Source: a virus
DNA: 56,195 nt
IMG/VR virus record: IMGVR_UViG_3300030060_000209
Coordinates: 1-56,195 of that record
Reading direction: 5' to 3' (one strand)
Of the stretch, positions 8,298 to 17,729 are shown piece by piece; position 1 is the stretch's first letter; the number at the start of each line of letters is the position of its first letter. The translations under genes and the position numbers were made by a program. Under the pieces are notes generated by a model. The model searched no databases. It worked only from the letters and a program-made list of their open reading frames with translations, and had not been told where the DNA came from.

Positions 8298-8581
8298 CAA
8301 AAAAAATTGTAAGACCTATATTACCAATAGCGCCATCAGAATATGACGCAGTTTTTGTAAATCAACTTGCAAGAACATTAGAACAGTTAATAGACGAGGT
8401 AAGATCAGCAGACGTTAACTTTCAAGGTATATCTAGTTCAGGTGCTGCAAACGTATTAGAGGCTGGTGATTTTTATGTTGGAGAGGCTGGGTTTTTACGA
8501 ATAGTAGAGAAGAATGAAATTTATTCAGGGAGCGTTGAAGGAACCACATCTTTGGGAACTGTCACCGTAACAGTGTCATAA
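8294..8581 (+). CDS. Small virion-associated protein
   Basis: 95 residues, overlapping the previous stop by 4 bases. The first half is helical (DAVFVNQLARTLEQLIDEV), the second beta (EAGDFYVGEAGFLRIV). Similar two-part proteins sit near tail genes in marine podoviruses. Possibly a fibre attachment or trimerisation protein; function unknown. Confidence 0.5.
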   Translation: MTKKIVRPILPIAPSEYDAVFVNQLARTLEQLIDEVRSADVNFQGISSSGAANVLEAGDFYVGEAGFLRIVEKNEIYSGSVEGTTSLGTVTVTVS

Positions 8582-8628
8582 TTGACGATACTTGTAGAGA
8601 AAGCGTAATGATGTTAAAGTCTAAACAC

Positions 8629-8640
8629 GAACAATTGTTC
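8629..8640. repeat. 12-bp perfect palindrome GAACAATTGTTC between operons
   Basis: GAACAATTGTTC in the 78-base gap before the next gene. It is the core of the longer palindrome family found repeatedly at 27.8-31.7 kb. Here the flanks (ACAC, TTAA) do not continue the palindrome. Possibly a protein-binding site; function unknown. Confidence 0.6.
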
Positions 8641-8659
8641 TTAATTAAAGGATCCAGTT

Positions 8660-9547
8660 ATGGGATTTCTTGATGATCTTGTAAAAGTTGCTCTTCCTGC
8701 TGTTGCTGGTACTTTTCTTGGCCCCGTTGCTGGCAAAGCTTTGGGTGCTAGTGGCATAATGGGAAGCCCATTTATACAAAGCGCTTTAACATCTGGTGCC
8801 ATAGGTTTGTTAACAGGACAAAAGCCTAAAGATGCTCTTAAATCAGCGTTACTTGGTGGACTAGGACAATCAGTTTTTGGCGGCATGGGGCAAGCTGGAA
8901 ACATAGCTGATCAAGCTACAACTTCTACAAGTCTTCCTAATTTAATGGGAACTGGACAAGATCTTCAATTTATGGGTCAGGGAAATAAGGCATTAGACAC
9001 TGCTCAAAAAATAGCAGCAGCAACAGGCGGTGGCGGCGCAATAGAACCCACTGCTGCAAAAACAATGTCTGCTGAATTATTACAGGGTCTTGGATTTGCA
9101 GGTGATCCAGGTAAAGAAAATTTATTATTTAGACTCGCTAATACAAAAGTTGGAGAAGGTATTCTCGCGGGATTAGCAGCGCAAGCTGCGGATTCTTTAT
9201 TTGGTGGTGATGAAGATGAAGACACTAGAGGGGCATTTGAACGCCGACCCTATGCCGCTGGAGGCCCGGGCGGAAAGCTTGGCGGTATAAATTACAATCA
9301 AGGCGGTGTGGTTCAGTATTTCAATCAAGGTGGTGCGATGGATAATTATCCAGCAAATCCTCCTAGAAGAGATGGCCCTATTAATCCGTATGAGGGATCT
9401 GGAACTAAAGATGATGTGCCAGCACTATTAACGGCTGGTGAATTTGTCATGACTCGTGATGCTGTTGAAGGCGCGGGTGGAGGTGATGTAAATCGAGGTC
9501 TTAATCGAATGTACAGTATGATGGATAAATTTGAGGGGATGGCATAA
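8660..9547 (+). CDS. Internal virion / tail-associated protein with GG motifs
   Basis: 295 residues. Gly/Ala-rich hydrophobic stretches at about 10-60 could insert into membrane. The second half carries two copies of the NQGGVVQYF / NQGGAMDNY motif and then DDVPALLTAGEFVMTRDAVE, a segment found in many marine phage virion proteins. The preceding AAAGGA (8646-8651) is the likely Shine-Dalgarno. First of four genes that look like internal or ejected proteins before the lysozyme. Confidence 0.55.
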   Translation: MGFLDDLVKVALPAVAGTFLGPVAGKALGASGIMGSPFIQSALTSGAIGLLTGQKPKDALKSALLGGLGQSVFGGMGQAGNIADQATTSTSLPNLMGTGQDLQFMGQGNKALDTAQKIAAATGGGGAIEPTAAKTMSAELLQGLGFAGDPGKENLLFRLANTKVGEGILAGLAAQAADSLFGGDEDEDTRGAFERRPYAAGGPGGKLGGINYNQGGVVQYFNQGGAMDNYPANPPRRDGPINPYEGSGTKDDVPALLTAGEFVMTRDAVEGAGGGDVNRGLNRMYSMMDKFEGMA

Positions 9548-10449
9548 TGTCTACACAAACAGTAGAATCAGTACAACGTCTAGCCCCTTATCTTGAGGGA
9601 CTTGAGCAAAGATTGCTTGGCACAGCATTTGGTGAGTTTAGTGGTGCAACGCAAACCAGTCCCGGTCTTCTTGATACGCCTCTTGCTCTTCCCACTCAAA
9701 AAGTAGCTGGCCTTGATCCCTTACAGCAACAAGCCTTTTCTATGGCACCCGGTATGGTTGGCTCATACGCTCCTTTTGTTGCGGGAGCATCTGGTCAGAC
9801 CCTTGGTGGACAAGCTGCTTTAGGCGGCGGTCTTGGGCTTCTATCAAGTCCTGCGGCGGCTGTTCAGCAGTACATGAACCCATACGAAAACTTTGTGATT
9901 GACGAGATTAACCGTCAGGCACAAATAGGTAAACAGAAAAGAGCGGCACAGGCTGTTCGATCTGGTGCTTTTGGTGGTTCAAGACAGGGTATCATGGAAG
10001 GAGAGGCAGAAGGGCGTAGATTAGCTGCTATAGGTGATGCACGACGTAAGGGCTTTGGTGACGCTTTAACAGCTTCTCAGAGGGCTGCACAGCTTATGGG
10101 CGGTATCGGACAGGCATTTGGCGGTCTTGCCAGTACAACGGCTGATTTAGGGCGTGTGCAGTCCGAGCTTGGTCGTGCTGATCTTGGTATGCTTTCACAG
10201 CTAGGCGAAACAGGACGTAACTTTCAGTCGCAGGTTCTTGAGGCACAACGTCAAAATCAAGTGCAAGCTGCTCAAGAGCCATTTACACGGTTGGAGATTG
10301 GTCAGAACCTTCTTAAAGGCATTCCTAGCGCGGGGTTATCTTCTACATTTAAAACTTCAACCACTCCAGCTACCAACCCGTTCTTGGCTGGAATTGGTGC
10401 ATACACTGCGCTTCAGGGTATTAAGCCTTCTGGCCCTGTAGGGAATTAG
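9547..10449 (+). CDS. Virion structural protein (internal or tail)
   Basis: 300 residues, Gly/Ala/Gln-rich. It contains LAPYLEGLEQRLLG at the N-terminus, LDPLQQQAFSMAPGM near residue 58, and NPYENFVIDEINRQAQIGKQ with RSGAFGGSRQ near residues 110-145. This last pairing is a hallmark of a virion protein seen across marine short-tailed phages. The helical, glutamine-rich composition fits an internal or ejected protein. Exact role unknown. Confidence 0.55.
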   Translation: MSTQTVESVQRLAPYLEGLEQRLLGTAFGEFSGATQTSPGLLDTPLALPTQKVAGLDPLQQQAFSMAPGMVGSYAPFVAGASGQTLGGQAALGGGLGLLSSPAAAVQQYMNPYENFVIDEINRQAQIGKQKRAAQAVRSGAFGGSRQGIMEGEAEGRRLAAIGDARRKGFGDALTASQRAAQLMGGIGQAFGGLASTTADLGRVQSELGRADLGMLSQLGETGRNFQSQVLEAQRQNQVQAAQEPFTRLEIGQNLLKGIPSAGLSSTFKTSTTPATNPFLAGIGAYTALQGIKPSGPVGN

Positions 10450-10459
10450 GAGAGCGTAA

Positions 10460-12361
10460 ATGGCTATTGGAGATCCAATTAACGCTGGAATAGGCAGTTA
10501 TGATCCAACGAAAAATTATTTTGCACAACCTCAAAGACGAGGCGCTGGTTTATTAAGTCCTAGCGATCTAAATCTATCTACAGTTCCCGGTCAAAGTCAG
10601 ATGGATGCTTTAAACGCTATCCGTGAAAGATTGGGAATGCGACCTTTAGATCAAGGTTTAGGTTCTAAATTTTCTATAGCCCCTACAGGCATGACAAAGG
10701 GGCAAGCAAAACAACAACAGATGACTGTTGGTGAATATGACATTGGTAGAAAATTAGCTGCGTTAGACAGGCCAAACACAATGACGCAAGTGACTTCTGC
10801 GTTGCAAGATGATCCAGGAGATAGATTTCCTTTAGCTGATATTTTTGATGTTGAAGGTGGTGGCGGTCTTGGTGGAAGTAATGAAAACCAACCTCTCGTG
10901 TTTTCTGAAAGAGATCCGAACCTAGATGTTGATATTGGAGCCGCTGGTCTTGGCGTAGAGCCTCCTGCTGACAGTGGAGGATCTACTCCGTCCACGGCAA
11001 CCACTGGCGGCGCTGGTAGCGGCGAAGAGGCTGGTGGGCTTGGTGAGGCTAATGCAGATCAAGCTCTTGTGTTTAGTGGTACGTCTGAAGACGACAAGAA
11101 AAAAACTTCTACAGATCCGTTTGAAGCAGCTTTAGTGGAAGCTATGAAAGATTATGAAGACGCTAAAGCTGGAGAAGACACTGGCATTAAAGACATTGAT
11201 TACTATAAACAAAAATTTTCAGAGGCCACTGGCATAGACACATCTGGAAAAGTAGATAAATCACAAGCTCTGATGGCTTTTGGTTTAGCCCTTATGCAAA
11301 ACAAAGCTGGCAAAGGGTTTGATGTTGGTAATATATTAGGGGCAGTTGGAGCGGCTGGTGAAAAAGCTATGCCAGAACTTACGAGAGCGCGATCAGAAGC
11401 TCGTGCTGCTCAATTAGCTGGTGGTAAATATGCTCTTAATCAAATTGCAAAAGATAAAGCTGCGGAGGCGGCTATTCTGGCTGAAAAACGATCAAATATA
11501 CAAGAAATTAGAAAATTAAAAATGAGCGCTTTAGCAGATTCTGCTCTTAAACAACAAGAACATGAAAACAATATGAGAGTAAAAAGACTTGAAATTTCAG
11601 GAAAAATTGCAGAATCTGCTGCTAAAAGTAGAGAAGATTTAAATAAACTTTCAAATGAGTTCACTGGAGAAAAGGATTACAATCCAGTAGACACAAAGAA
11701 AAATATTAAAGTGCATGTTGCGAACAGAAAAAGTGATGGTGCTGAAATATTTACAAAGCCTTTAGCAGATGTTCCGTTAATAGCTAAAGGATATGCTGAT
11801 TCACTTGATGGATCTGCTTCAATAGATAAAATGATTAACTTGATAACAGAGGCTTCACAAGCTTCTGCAACTGGTGGTTTGGCAGGACAACAATTGTTTG
11901 AATTTATTAATAATAGGTCTGCTGCTTTTGGTTTAAATTTACTAGAAGACGAGAGTGGTAAAAAAGTCGGACCTGTGACCGAAGCAAATGCTATTAGAGA
12001 AAGACTTATTGCTCAATATAAAAGATTTTTAACACAAGAAACTGGAAACGGAATATCTAACACCGACGTTGAGAGATTAGCCAGATCTTTAGGAAGTATT
12101 GATTTCCTTACTAATCCGAATGAAGCCATAACAAAATTAAGAGAAACAAGAAGAATATTTGAATCTTCAACTAAAGCTTTTCAAACTGCTCTTATAGAAT
12201 TTTCTGATAAAGATAGATTTTTTAATGAAGAAATTTATGAAAAAACTCAACGAAAATTACAAGAAGCAGCTACAGGGGCGCTTTATGAAGGTCTTGGAAC
12301 AGAGTCTGCTAATATAACCACAGACCCAGACACTGGCGTAACAACCATAAAGCTTTCTTAG
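10460..12361 (+). CDS. Large internal virion / ejection-type protein
   Basis: 633 residues. Residues 1-210 are low complexity with Gly/Pro-rich linkers; DKSQALMAFGLALMQNKAG starts a helical section around 265 with a long charged coiled coil (about 320-400, AEKRSNIQEIRKLKMSALAD). The C-terminal third is mainly helical. It stands between two other large virion proteins and before the lysozyme, as ejection proteins often do. No peptidoglycan hydrolase motif seen. Role inferred from layout. Confidence 0.55.
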   Translation: MAIGDPINAGIGSYDPTKNYFAQPQRRGAGLLSPSDLNLSTVPGQSQMDALNAIRERLGMRPLDQGLGSKFSIAPTGMTKGQAKQQQMTVGEYDIGRKLAALDRPNTMTQVTSALQDDPGDRFPLADIFDVEGGGGLGGSNENQPLVFSERDPNLDVDIGAAGLGVEPPADSGGSTPSTATTGGAGSGEEAGGLGEANADQALVFSGTSEDDKKKTSTDPFEAALVEAMKDYEDAKAGEDTGIKDIDYYKQKFSEATGIDTSGKVDKSQALMAFGLALMQNKAGKGFDVGNILGAVGAAGEKAMPELTRARSEARAAQLAGGKYALNQIAKDKAAEAAILAEKRSNIQEIRKLKMSALADSALKQQEHENNMRVKRLEISGKIAESAAKSREDLNKLSNEFTGEKDYNPVDTKKNIKVHVANRKSDGAEIFTKPLADVPLIAKGYADSLDGSASIDKMINLITEASQASATGGLAGQQLFEFINNRSAAFGLNLLEDESGKKVGPVTEANAIRERLIAQYKRFLTQETGNGISNTDVERLARSLGSIDFLTNPNEAITKLRETRRIFESSTKAFQTALIEFSDKDRFFNEEIYEKTQRKLQEAATGALYEGLGTESANITTDPDTGVTTIKLS

Positions 12362-12369
12362 GGGTCGTT

Positions 12370-15324
12370 ATGGGTGAAATAAACATACAACTTCCAAACG
12401 AAACTTTAAAATTTGAATTTGCTGGTGATAAGCCAACCATTGAAGAGCAATTTAAAATTTCCAATATCATTCGTGAAAAAAGAAGACAACTCAAAGTACA
12501 AGAGTCTGCTGGAAGATCTGCTAAACAAGAACAATTGTTTGATACTAAATCTGGTATTAAGGATGCTGGATTTCGTGCTGCTTTATCTGTCGCTGAAACT
12601 AATGAAGAGCAAGATGCTATCCTTAAAGAGAGATATGGTTTTGGAGAAGGTGATTTTACTCGTGATAAACGTGGTAGACTTGCGATCACTCAATCTGGCG
12701 GTCAAAAATTAGGTATTGATTTAGAAAAAGATACGCTTGTAGATGAAACAGGTTTCTCTCGTTATGATTTTGCTGATTTAGCTGGTATAGCTCCAGAAGT
12801 TATTGGAGGTGTTGGCGGTGCTATAGCTGGCATACCGCTTGGACCTGCTGGTATCATTGGTGGTTCTGTTCTTGGAGCTATGGGAGGCGCAGGGGCTGAA
12901 GAAGCTGGTGAAGCGTTACTTGGAGTTTCCAAACAAACTGGATCGGAAATAGCAAAGGACATAGCTGTTGAAGGCGCTATCACGCTTGCTGGAGAACTCA
13001 CATTTGGTTTAGCTGGAGTGGCTTTTAGAGCGGGTCGCAAAGGGCTTTCTGTGAAAAAATTACCAGATGAAGATGTAACGGCAATTGGTGAAGCTCTCAC
13101 ATACAAAATAAAAGATCCAACCACTGGCGAATTAATTGATGTTCCTATAACTCCAGAGCTTGGTGCTGTTGGCGCACCCGGACTTATTGCAAGACAAACA
13201 AAAATCATGGAGAGAGTTATTGGCTCTTCTGACCGTCTAAAAAACAATTATGATAATATGGGAAAAATTTTAGATGATTTTAGAGGTAGATCTAACGCCG
13301 CTAAAGCCTCAACAACAGAAGATACTGGTGAGGCAGTCCTTGACTCTGTTTTCAACGCAAATCAGGCGTTAGTTGCTAGTGAAAAAGCCGCAAGGGAGGC
13401 CGTAGTAAAAACTTTATCTGGAGCAACAGATCAATTCATGACAGCAGCTTCAAAAGGAGTTGATGTTGATGAGGAGGCGTTCAAAATACTTGCTGATGCT
13501 AGTAAAGGTTTTGATGACATTGCTGCAACTAAATTTAGTCAAATAGAAGATTTAGTTGGCTCCGCTACAGGAACAAAAAAATTTATTAATACATCAGCAT
13601 TAAAGGACATATCTAAACGTCTTGAGGATGAATATGGAGCCTCTATAGCCGCATCAAGATCTACGTCAGAATCAGTTAGAGAGAGCGTAGCTGGTGATGT
13701 CTCTGCCATCATTAACGGTATTAATGGTCTTGGTGACAAAACAGGTTTTCTACAGCTTTACAATTTACGCAAAGCATTAAACGATGGAAAAATGGCAACT
13801 AACTCAACCACTGGAGTTAGAGAGATACAGAAAGCCATTGATGAAATTGACCGAATGCTCGAACCTAAAATGTTAGAGTATTATGCAAAAGCATCGGCTG
13901 GCGCTCTTGATGGTCAAGCGTTAGACACTTTGCAATCAGCGGCTTCTAGTTTAGGAGCGGCTCGTGGATTTTTCAAAGATGGACAAACAGCCATTGACAA
14001 CTTGCAAGATGCAATAAGAATTAAAGATTTAGCTCAACGTGCTAGAGATGGAACTATACCACCAAATGTTGATTTTCTGTCTACCCTTGTTAAAAATGGA
14101 AAACCCGAATCATTGAAAAGAGCCATTAAAGTTGTTGAAGATTTTAGTGGAGCGGGACAAGCCGAACAATTGCGCGGTTTGGTTGCGACTCGTTGGTTGC
14201 AAGAAGCATTGAAAAGAACGATGCCTGATGGTGTTGACGCAGCTTCATTCTCTGGTAAGTCTTTTGCCAAATCAATTGATGATTTAGGCAATACCGCTGA
14301 TGTATTATTTGGTAGTCAAGTTGGACAAGTTCGTGCTTTAGCCAAACAAATAGAGAAAGCATCTTCATCAAACATGACAGAAGAAGCCATCCTTAGAGCC
14401 GTTCAAGAAGGAGGAGGTGAAGCTGGTGGAGTGGCAGGAATATTAAGATCTGTTAAAGAACAGCAAGATGCCTTGAATCAGTTCACGACTGATAGAACAT
14501 TAAGAAAATTATCTTCTGGTAACATCACTGCAATTGAAGCAGCAGAGTATGTTGCAAGTCCTAAATCACAACCAGAAACAATTCGTTCTGTTTTAAGTTT
14601 ATTAAGAAAACAGGGAGATGATGAAGCGGTTGATAAGATTCAATCTTTTTACATGAATAATATTCTTAAAGATTTTGGCGCAGATACTTTTGTTGATGGA
14701 AACGCAATCAAGACATTTGCAAAGAACTTTAATGAGGCTGGCAAGAGCGGTAAATTTAGAATAATTTTTGGACAAGAGATGGGTAAAGACATGGAAAAAT
14801 TTGGTCGTGTCCTTGCTGTTAATGCTAAAACAGCACAAGGCGGTGATCTCGTAGCTGCTAACATTGCTGCCAGTCCTTTGAATAACCTTGGGAAAATTGC
14901 AAAATATGGTTTGTTTACAAGGTTTTTAACTTCGGCTCCTTATTATAGACAAGTTTTAAATCAGTATGAGGCCTTATCAGGAAACTTGCCGCCAAAGAAA
15001 AAGTCAGAAATACTCGGCAAAATAATGAGTCAATTGTTTGTGCAAACACCCGGACAAATTACACAAGAGGCTGTCGATGAAGGCAACAGACAAATTGATG
15101 CTTTAATGAAAAACACTCAAGTCGGTCAACAATTGTCCGCAATCCGAAGTCAGATGACTCCACCAAACGTAGCATCTAGTCTTGGAGGCATAAACGTAAC
15201 ACAACCAACGGCTCCAGCAGGAACCAGTACAATTCGACAACAGGCAGCAGCGAACCCCGGTGTAGCTCAAACCTTGGGCATTAGAGGTCCAACGGCAGGT
15301 CTGTTAGGAACAGGGAACCCGTAA
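12370..15324 (+). CDS. Very large internal virion / ejection-type protein
   Basis: 984 residues, the largest protein here. After a charged N-terminus there is a Gly/Ala-rich hydrophobic stretch at about residues 138-178 (VIGGVGGAIAGIPLGPAGII), which could be a membrane-inserting segment. A long alpha-helical body follows. Such a design fits the DNA-ejection proteins of short-tailed phages, which form a channel across the envelope. No lytic transglycosylase motif was found. The assignment is by size, composition and place before the lysozyme. Confidence 0.55.
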   Translation: MGEINIQLPNETLKFEFAGDKPTIEEQFKISNIIREKRRQLKVQESAGRSAKQEQLFDTKSGIKDAGFRAALSVAETNEEQDAILKERYGFGEGDFTRDKRGRLAITQSGGQKLGIDLEKDTLVDETGFSRYDFADLAGIAPEVIGGVGGAIAGIPLGPAGIIGGSVLGAMGGAGAEEAGEALLGVSKQTGSEIAKDIAVEGAITLAGELTFGLAGVAFRAGRKGLSVKKLPDEDVTAIGEALTYKIKDPTTGELIDVPITPELGAVGAPGLIARQTKIMERVIGSSDRLKNNYDNMGKILDDFRGRSNAAKASTTEDTGEAVLDSVFNANQALVASEKAAREAVVKTLSGATDQFMTAASKGVDVDEEAFKILADASKGFDDIAATKFSQIEDLVGSATGTKKFINTSALKDISKRLEDEYGASIAASRSTSESVRESVAGDVSAIINGINGLGDKTGFLQLYNLRKALNDGKMATNSTTGVREIQKAIDEIDRMLEPKMLEYYAKASAGALDGQALDTLQSAASSLGAARGFFKDGQTAIDNLQDAIRIKDLAQRARDGTIPPNVDFLSTLVKNGKPESLKRAIKVVEDFSGAGQAEQLRGLVATRWLQEALKRTMPDGVDAASFSGKSFAKSIDDLGNTADVLFGSQVGQVRALAKQIEKASSSNMTEEAILRAVQEGGGEAGGVAGILRSVKEQQDALNQFTTDRTLRKLSSGNITAIEAAEYVASPKSQPETIRSVLSLLRKQGDDEAVDKIQSFYMNNILKDFGADTFVDGNAIKTFAKNFNEAGKSGKFRIIFGQEMGKDMEKFGRVLAVNAKTAQGGDLVAANIAASPLNNLGKIAKYGLFTRFLTSAPYYRQVLNQYEALSGNLPPKKKSEILGKIMSQLFVQTPGQITQEAVDEGNRQIDALMKNTQVGQQLSAIRSQMTPPNVASSLGGINVTQPTAPAGTSTIRQQAAANPGVAQTLGIRGPTAGLLGTGNP

Positions 15325-15325
15325 A

Positions 15326-15772
15326 ATGAATAAAGATGTATTACGCGAAGAAATAGCCGCTGATGAGGGCTGTAAGTATGAGGTGTATTTAGACCATCTT
15401 GGCTTACCCACCTGCGGCATAGGACATTTGATAACTGAAAATGACGAAGAACACGGCAAACCCGTGGGTACGGTGGTTGAACAAGAACGTGTTAAGAAAT
15501 TGTTCGCATTGGATATGTCTGTAACTATTGACGAGTGCAAAGTATTGTACCCGGATTTTGATGACTTACCCGAAGAGGCACAGCATATCATTTGCAATAT
15601 GATGTTTAATATGGGCCGTCCGCGCCTCTCCAAATTCAAGGGTATGAAGGCTGGTGTAGACGCTAGAGACTGGGACAAGGCCGCAGATGAAATGGTTGAT
15701 TCCAGGTGGTACACACAAGTTCCGAACCGTGCAAGACGCTTGGTTGACCGCATGAGAGCGCTGGCTGACTAA
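15326..15772 (+). CDS. T4-type lysozyme (endolysin)
   Basis: 148 residues. Hydrolyses the N-acetylmuramic acid-N-acetylglucosamine bond of peptidoglycan (GH24-type). The catalytic triad of T4 lysozyme (Glu11, Asp20, Thr26) is matched here by Glu14 (AADEG), Asp23 (YLDHLG) and Thr29 (PTCGIGHLI). The C-terminal W...VPNRARRLVDRMRAL is also typical. No signal peptide, so export would need a holin; one is encoded at 42790. Its stop codon overlaps the stop of the convergent gene. Confidence 0.9.
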   Translation: MNKDVLREEIAADEGCKYEVYLDHLGLPTCGIGHLITENDEEHGKPVGTVVEQERVKKLFALDMSVTIDECKVLYPDFDDLPEEAQHIICNMMFNMGRPRLSKFKGMKAGVDARDWDKAADEMVDSRWYTQVPNRARRLVDRMRALAD

Positions 15773-15948
15773 GCATTAACAGCCGCAGACCCTATCCCAC
15801 CCTGTCCGTATTTCTTATCAAAAGCATCAGCAGTTAGCTTGGCTATTTGCTGGCGCACATTCCTGTGTTCATCTGCACAAAGCTTTTGAAGCTTGTTATA
15901 AGTAGAAATATCTACAGCAACAGACTTGTATTGTGTTGTGTCTGGCAT
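15769..15948 (-). CDS. Small ribbon-helix-helix-like DNA-binding protein
   Basis: 59 residues and the only clear minus-strand gene. VAVDISTYNKLQKLCADEH followed by a helix NVRQQIAKLTADAF fits a ribbon-helix-helix fold (strand, helix, helix). I chose the second in-frame ATG, which has GGGA nine bases upstream on the minus strand; an upstream ATG at 15963 would add five residues. It is divergent from the early nuclease gene at 15993, so it may regulate that intergenic region. DNA target unknown. Confidence 0.55.
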   Translation of the reverse strand: MPDTTQYKSVAVDISTYNKLQKLCADEHRNVRQQIAKLTADAFDKKYGQGGIGSAAVNA

Positions 15949-15992
15949 TATACTAATTCCCATTGTTAACCATTAATGTCCATATTTATACC

Positions 15993-16373
15993 ATGTACAA
16001 CTATAAACGCAAGACAAACAAGTATGGTGCCAGAAAGACAACTTTCATGGGAATCAAGTTTGATTCCAAGTGGGAGGCAGAGCGTTGGGGCGAACTCACA
16101 GCTATGGAAAAGGCTGGTTACATAACAGACCTACAAAGACAAATCTCATATGAGATTGTGGTCAACGATCAAAAGATTTGTAAATATGTGGCTGACTTTC
16201 GATATAATAAAGTAGATGAATACGGTAGTCTTGAAGAGGTTGTTGAAGATGCCAAGGGCGTGGAAACCGCTGAATTTAAACTCAAAAAGAAACTCATGAA
16301 AGCCGTTCATGGAGTTGAGATTTACCTCTCTAAAAATAATAATAACAATTTTCTCAAAATTCCCTTGACTTGA
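15993..16373 (+). CDS. DUF1064-type nuclease-like protein
   Basis: 126 residues. Conserved order KYGARKTTFMGIKFDSKWEA, then KYVADFRY and VVEDAKGVETAEFKLKKKLM, is the pattern of DUF1064, a PD-(D/E)xK-like family in phages thought to include Holliday-junction-type nucleases. The Asp in VADF and the Glu-Asp-x-Lys in EDAKG are the probable active-site residues. The start chosen is ATG 15993; a TTG 30 bases upstream is in frame but less likely. It opens the replication region. Confidence 0.7.
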   Translation: MYNYKRKTNKYGARKTTFMGIKFDSKWEAERWGELTAMEKAGYITDLQRQISYEIVVNDQKICKYVADFRYNKVDEYGSLEEVVEDAKGVETAEFKLKKKLMKAVHGVEIYLSKNNNNNFLKIPLT

Positions 16374-16393
16374 AAAGATTGCATGCTTACCTT
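16365..16393 (+). promoter_or_regulatory. Early promoter of the replication operon
   Basis: TTGACT (16365-16370) is followed after 17 bases by TACCTT (16388-16393), a weak -10, just after the DUF1064 gene's coding end and 42 bases before the next ATG. The spacer carries a half-match (TGCATGC) to the operator-like palindrome of the later promoters. Likely sigma70-like promoter. Confidence 0.55.
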
Positions 16394-16434
16394 TCAGTTG
16401 TATCTAGCGATATTCAACTCTGAAAGGAAAAGCA

Positions 16435-16866
16435 ATGAACGCTATTACTTTGAATAATGATCTAACTGCTTTGTTTGACAAGCGTGAAGATCTCAAATCT
16501 CAAATTGACGATCTGCAAAAAGAATTGAAGATCGTTAACAATTCTCTCAAAGACCAGTTTGAGGAAACTGCCAAGATGCAACTTGCCCAACAAGGCAAGG
16601 ATTTTGGTCAGACTTCTATGAACAGTGGTGATTTCAAAGTCACTGTTGATTTTCGTAAGAAGGTCTTATGGGATGAAACTATTCTGTTGCGTGTTCTTAA
16701 CTCTTTGGATGAGGACACGGCTAGGCATCTTGCCACTGTGAAATACAGTGTGCCGGAAGCAAAGTTTCAGAATGCCACACCAGATCTCAAAGCAGCATTG
16801 TCTGAGGCTCGTACCGTTGAGTTGCAGGGCATTTCTGTTGATCTAAAAAGAAGGGAGGAAAGTTAA
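16435..16866 (+). CDS. Coiled-coil protein at the head of the replication operon
   Basis: 143 residues. Residues 10-55 form a heptad-like helix (FDKREDLKSQIDDLQKELKI), then a compact domain with VDFRKKVLWDET. GAAAGGA at 16421-16427 is the Shine-Dalgarno. It overlaps by one base the Sak4-like gene, with which it is probably co-translated. In other phages small coiled-coil proteins precede recombination ATPases. No enzyme motif found. Confidence 0.55.
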   Translation: MNAITLNNDLTALFDKREDLKSQIDDLQKELKIVNNSLKDQFEETAKMQLAQQGKDFGQTSMNSGDFKVTVDFRKKVLWDETILLRVLNSLDEDTARHLATVKYSVPEAKFQNATPDLKAALSEARTVELQGISVDLKRREES

Positions 16867-17729
16867 TGCTAAAAATAATTAGCGCAGAAGAGCGGTTGGC
16901 TGAAAAACGCGGACATAAGATCGTGATTGGCGGACCGTCAGGTGTGGGGAAGACATCACTAGTGCGTACCTTGGACATGGACAAAACATTGTTCATGGAC
17001 TTGGAAGCTGGTGATGCCGCTATCGAAGGGTGTAAAGTTGACGTTATCAGGCCGCGTACATGGCCTGAGTGCCGAGACTTTGCATGCTTCCTTGGTGGGG
17101 GCAACCCTGCACTAAATGAGGACTCACCGTATAGCATGGCGCATTATGAATATGTGTGTCAGACCTATGGTGATCCAGAAAAGCTGTTGAGCAAATACGA
17201 TACAATCTTCATTGATAGTATTACTGTAGCTGGTCGGCTTTGCTTTTCATATAATCAAAATCAACCAGAAGCCAGATCAGATCGAACAGGCAAGCTAGAC
17301 ACTCGTGCAGTTTATGGCGCTCAAGGTCGTGAGATGATGCAATGGTTGACACACCTTCAACATATTCGTGAGAAGAACGTGATCTTTGTCGGCATCCTTG
17401 ATGAAAAGACGGATGACTATGGACGCATCACTTACGACTTGCAGATTGAAGGTGCAAAGACTGGGCGTGAATTGCCGGGGATCGTTGATGAACTAATCAC
17501 AATGACAACGCTGACTGCTGACGATGGCACTAAATTCAGAGCCTTTGTTTGTGATACGCTTAATCAGTGGGGCTATCCTGCTAAAGACAGAAGCGGCAGA
17601 CTTGACGCTGTTGAAGAGCCGCATCTTAATAAGTTGCTTGAGAAAATGTCTGGTCCAAGGCCAGAAGCAATGAACTTTGTAAATCCAAAAACGGTCAATA
17701 ATAAAGAAGAGGAAAACGTAGATGCTTGA
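16866..17729 (+). CDS. RecA/Sak4-like AAA ATPase (recombination)
   Basis: 287 residues. Walker A GGPSGVGKTSL is at about residues 22-32, FMDLEAGD follows, and a Walker B-like segment YDTIFIDSI is near 115. This is the layout of the phage Sak4/RecA-core ATPases that act in single-strand annealing with a partner SSB. The next gene is a DUF669-type protein, the usual partner. Probably binds DNA or loads an annealing protein during replication-linked recombination. Confidence 0.75.
   Translation: MLKIISAEERLAEKRGHKIVIGGPSGVGKTSLVRTLDMDKTLFMDLEAGDAAIEGCKVDVIRPRTWPECRDFACFLGGGNPALNEDSPYSMAHYEYVCQTYGDPEKLLSKYDTIFIDSITVAGRLCFSYNQNQPEARSDRTGKLDTRAVYGAQGREMMQWLTHLQHIREKNVIFVGILDEKTDDYGRITYDLQIEGAKTGRELPGIVDELITMTTLTADDGTKFRAFVCDTLNQWGYPAKDRSGRLDAVEEPHLNKLLEKMSGPRPEAMNFVNPKTVNNKEEENVDA

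Noticed and set aside
8582-8659. Promoter around the GAACAATTGTTC site before the 8660 gene
   Set aside because: No convincing -35/-10 pair could be aligned, so only the palindrome is reported.
12532-12543. GAACAATTGTTT and other in-gene partial palindrome matches (15131, 20669, 24663, 39110)
   Set aside because: They match only the core, lie inside conserved coding frames, and lack the ACC/GGT arms. Probably chance.
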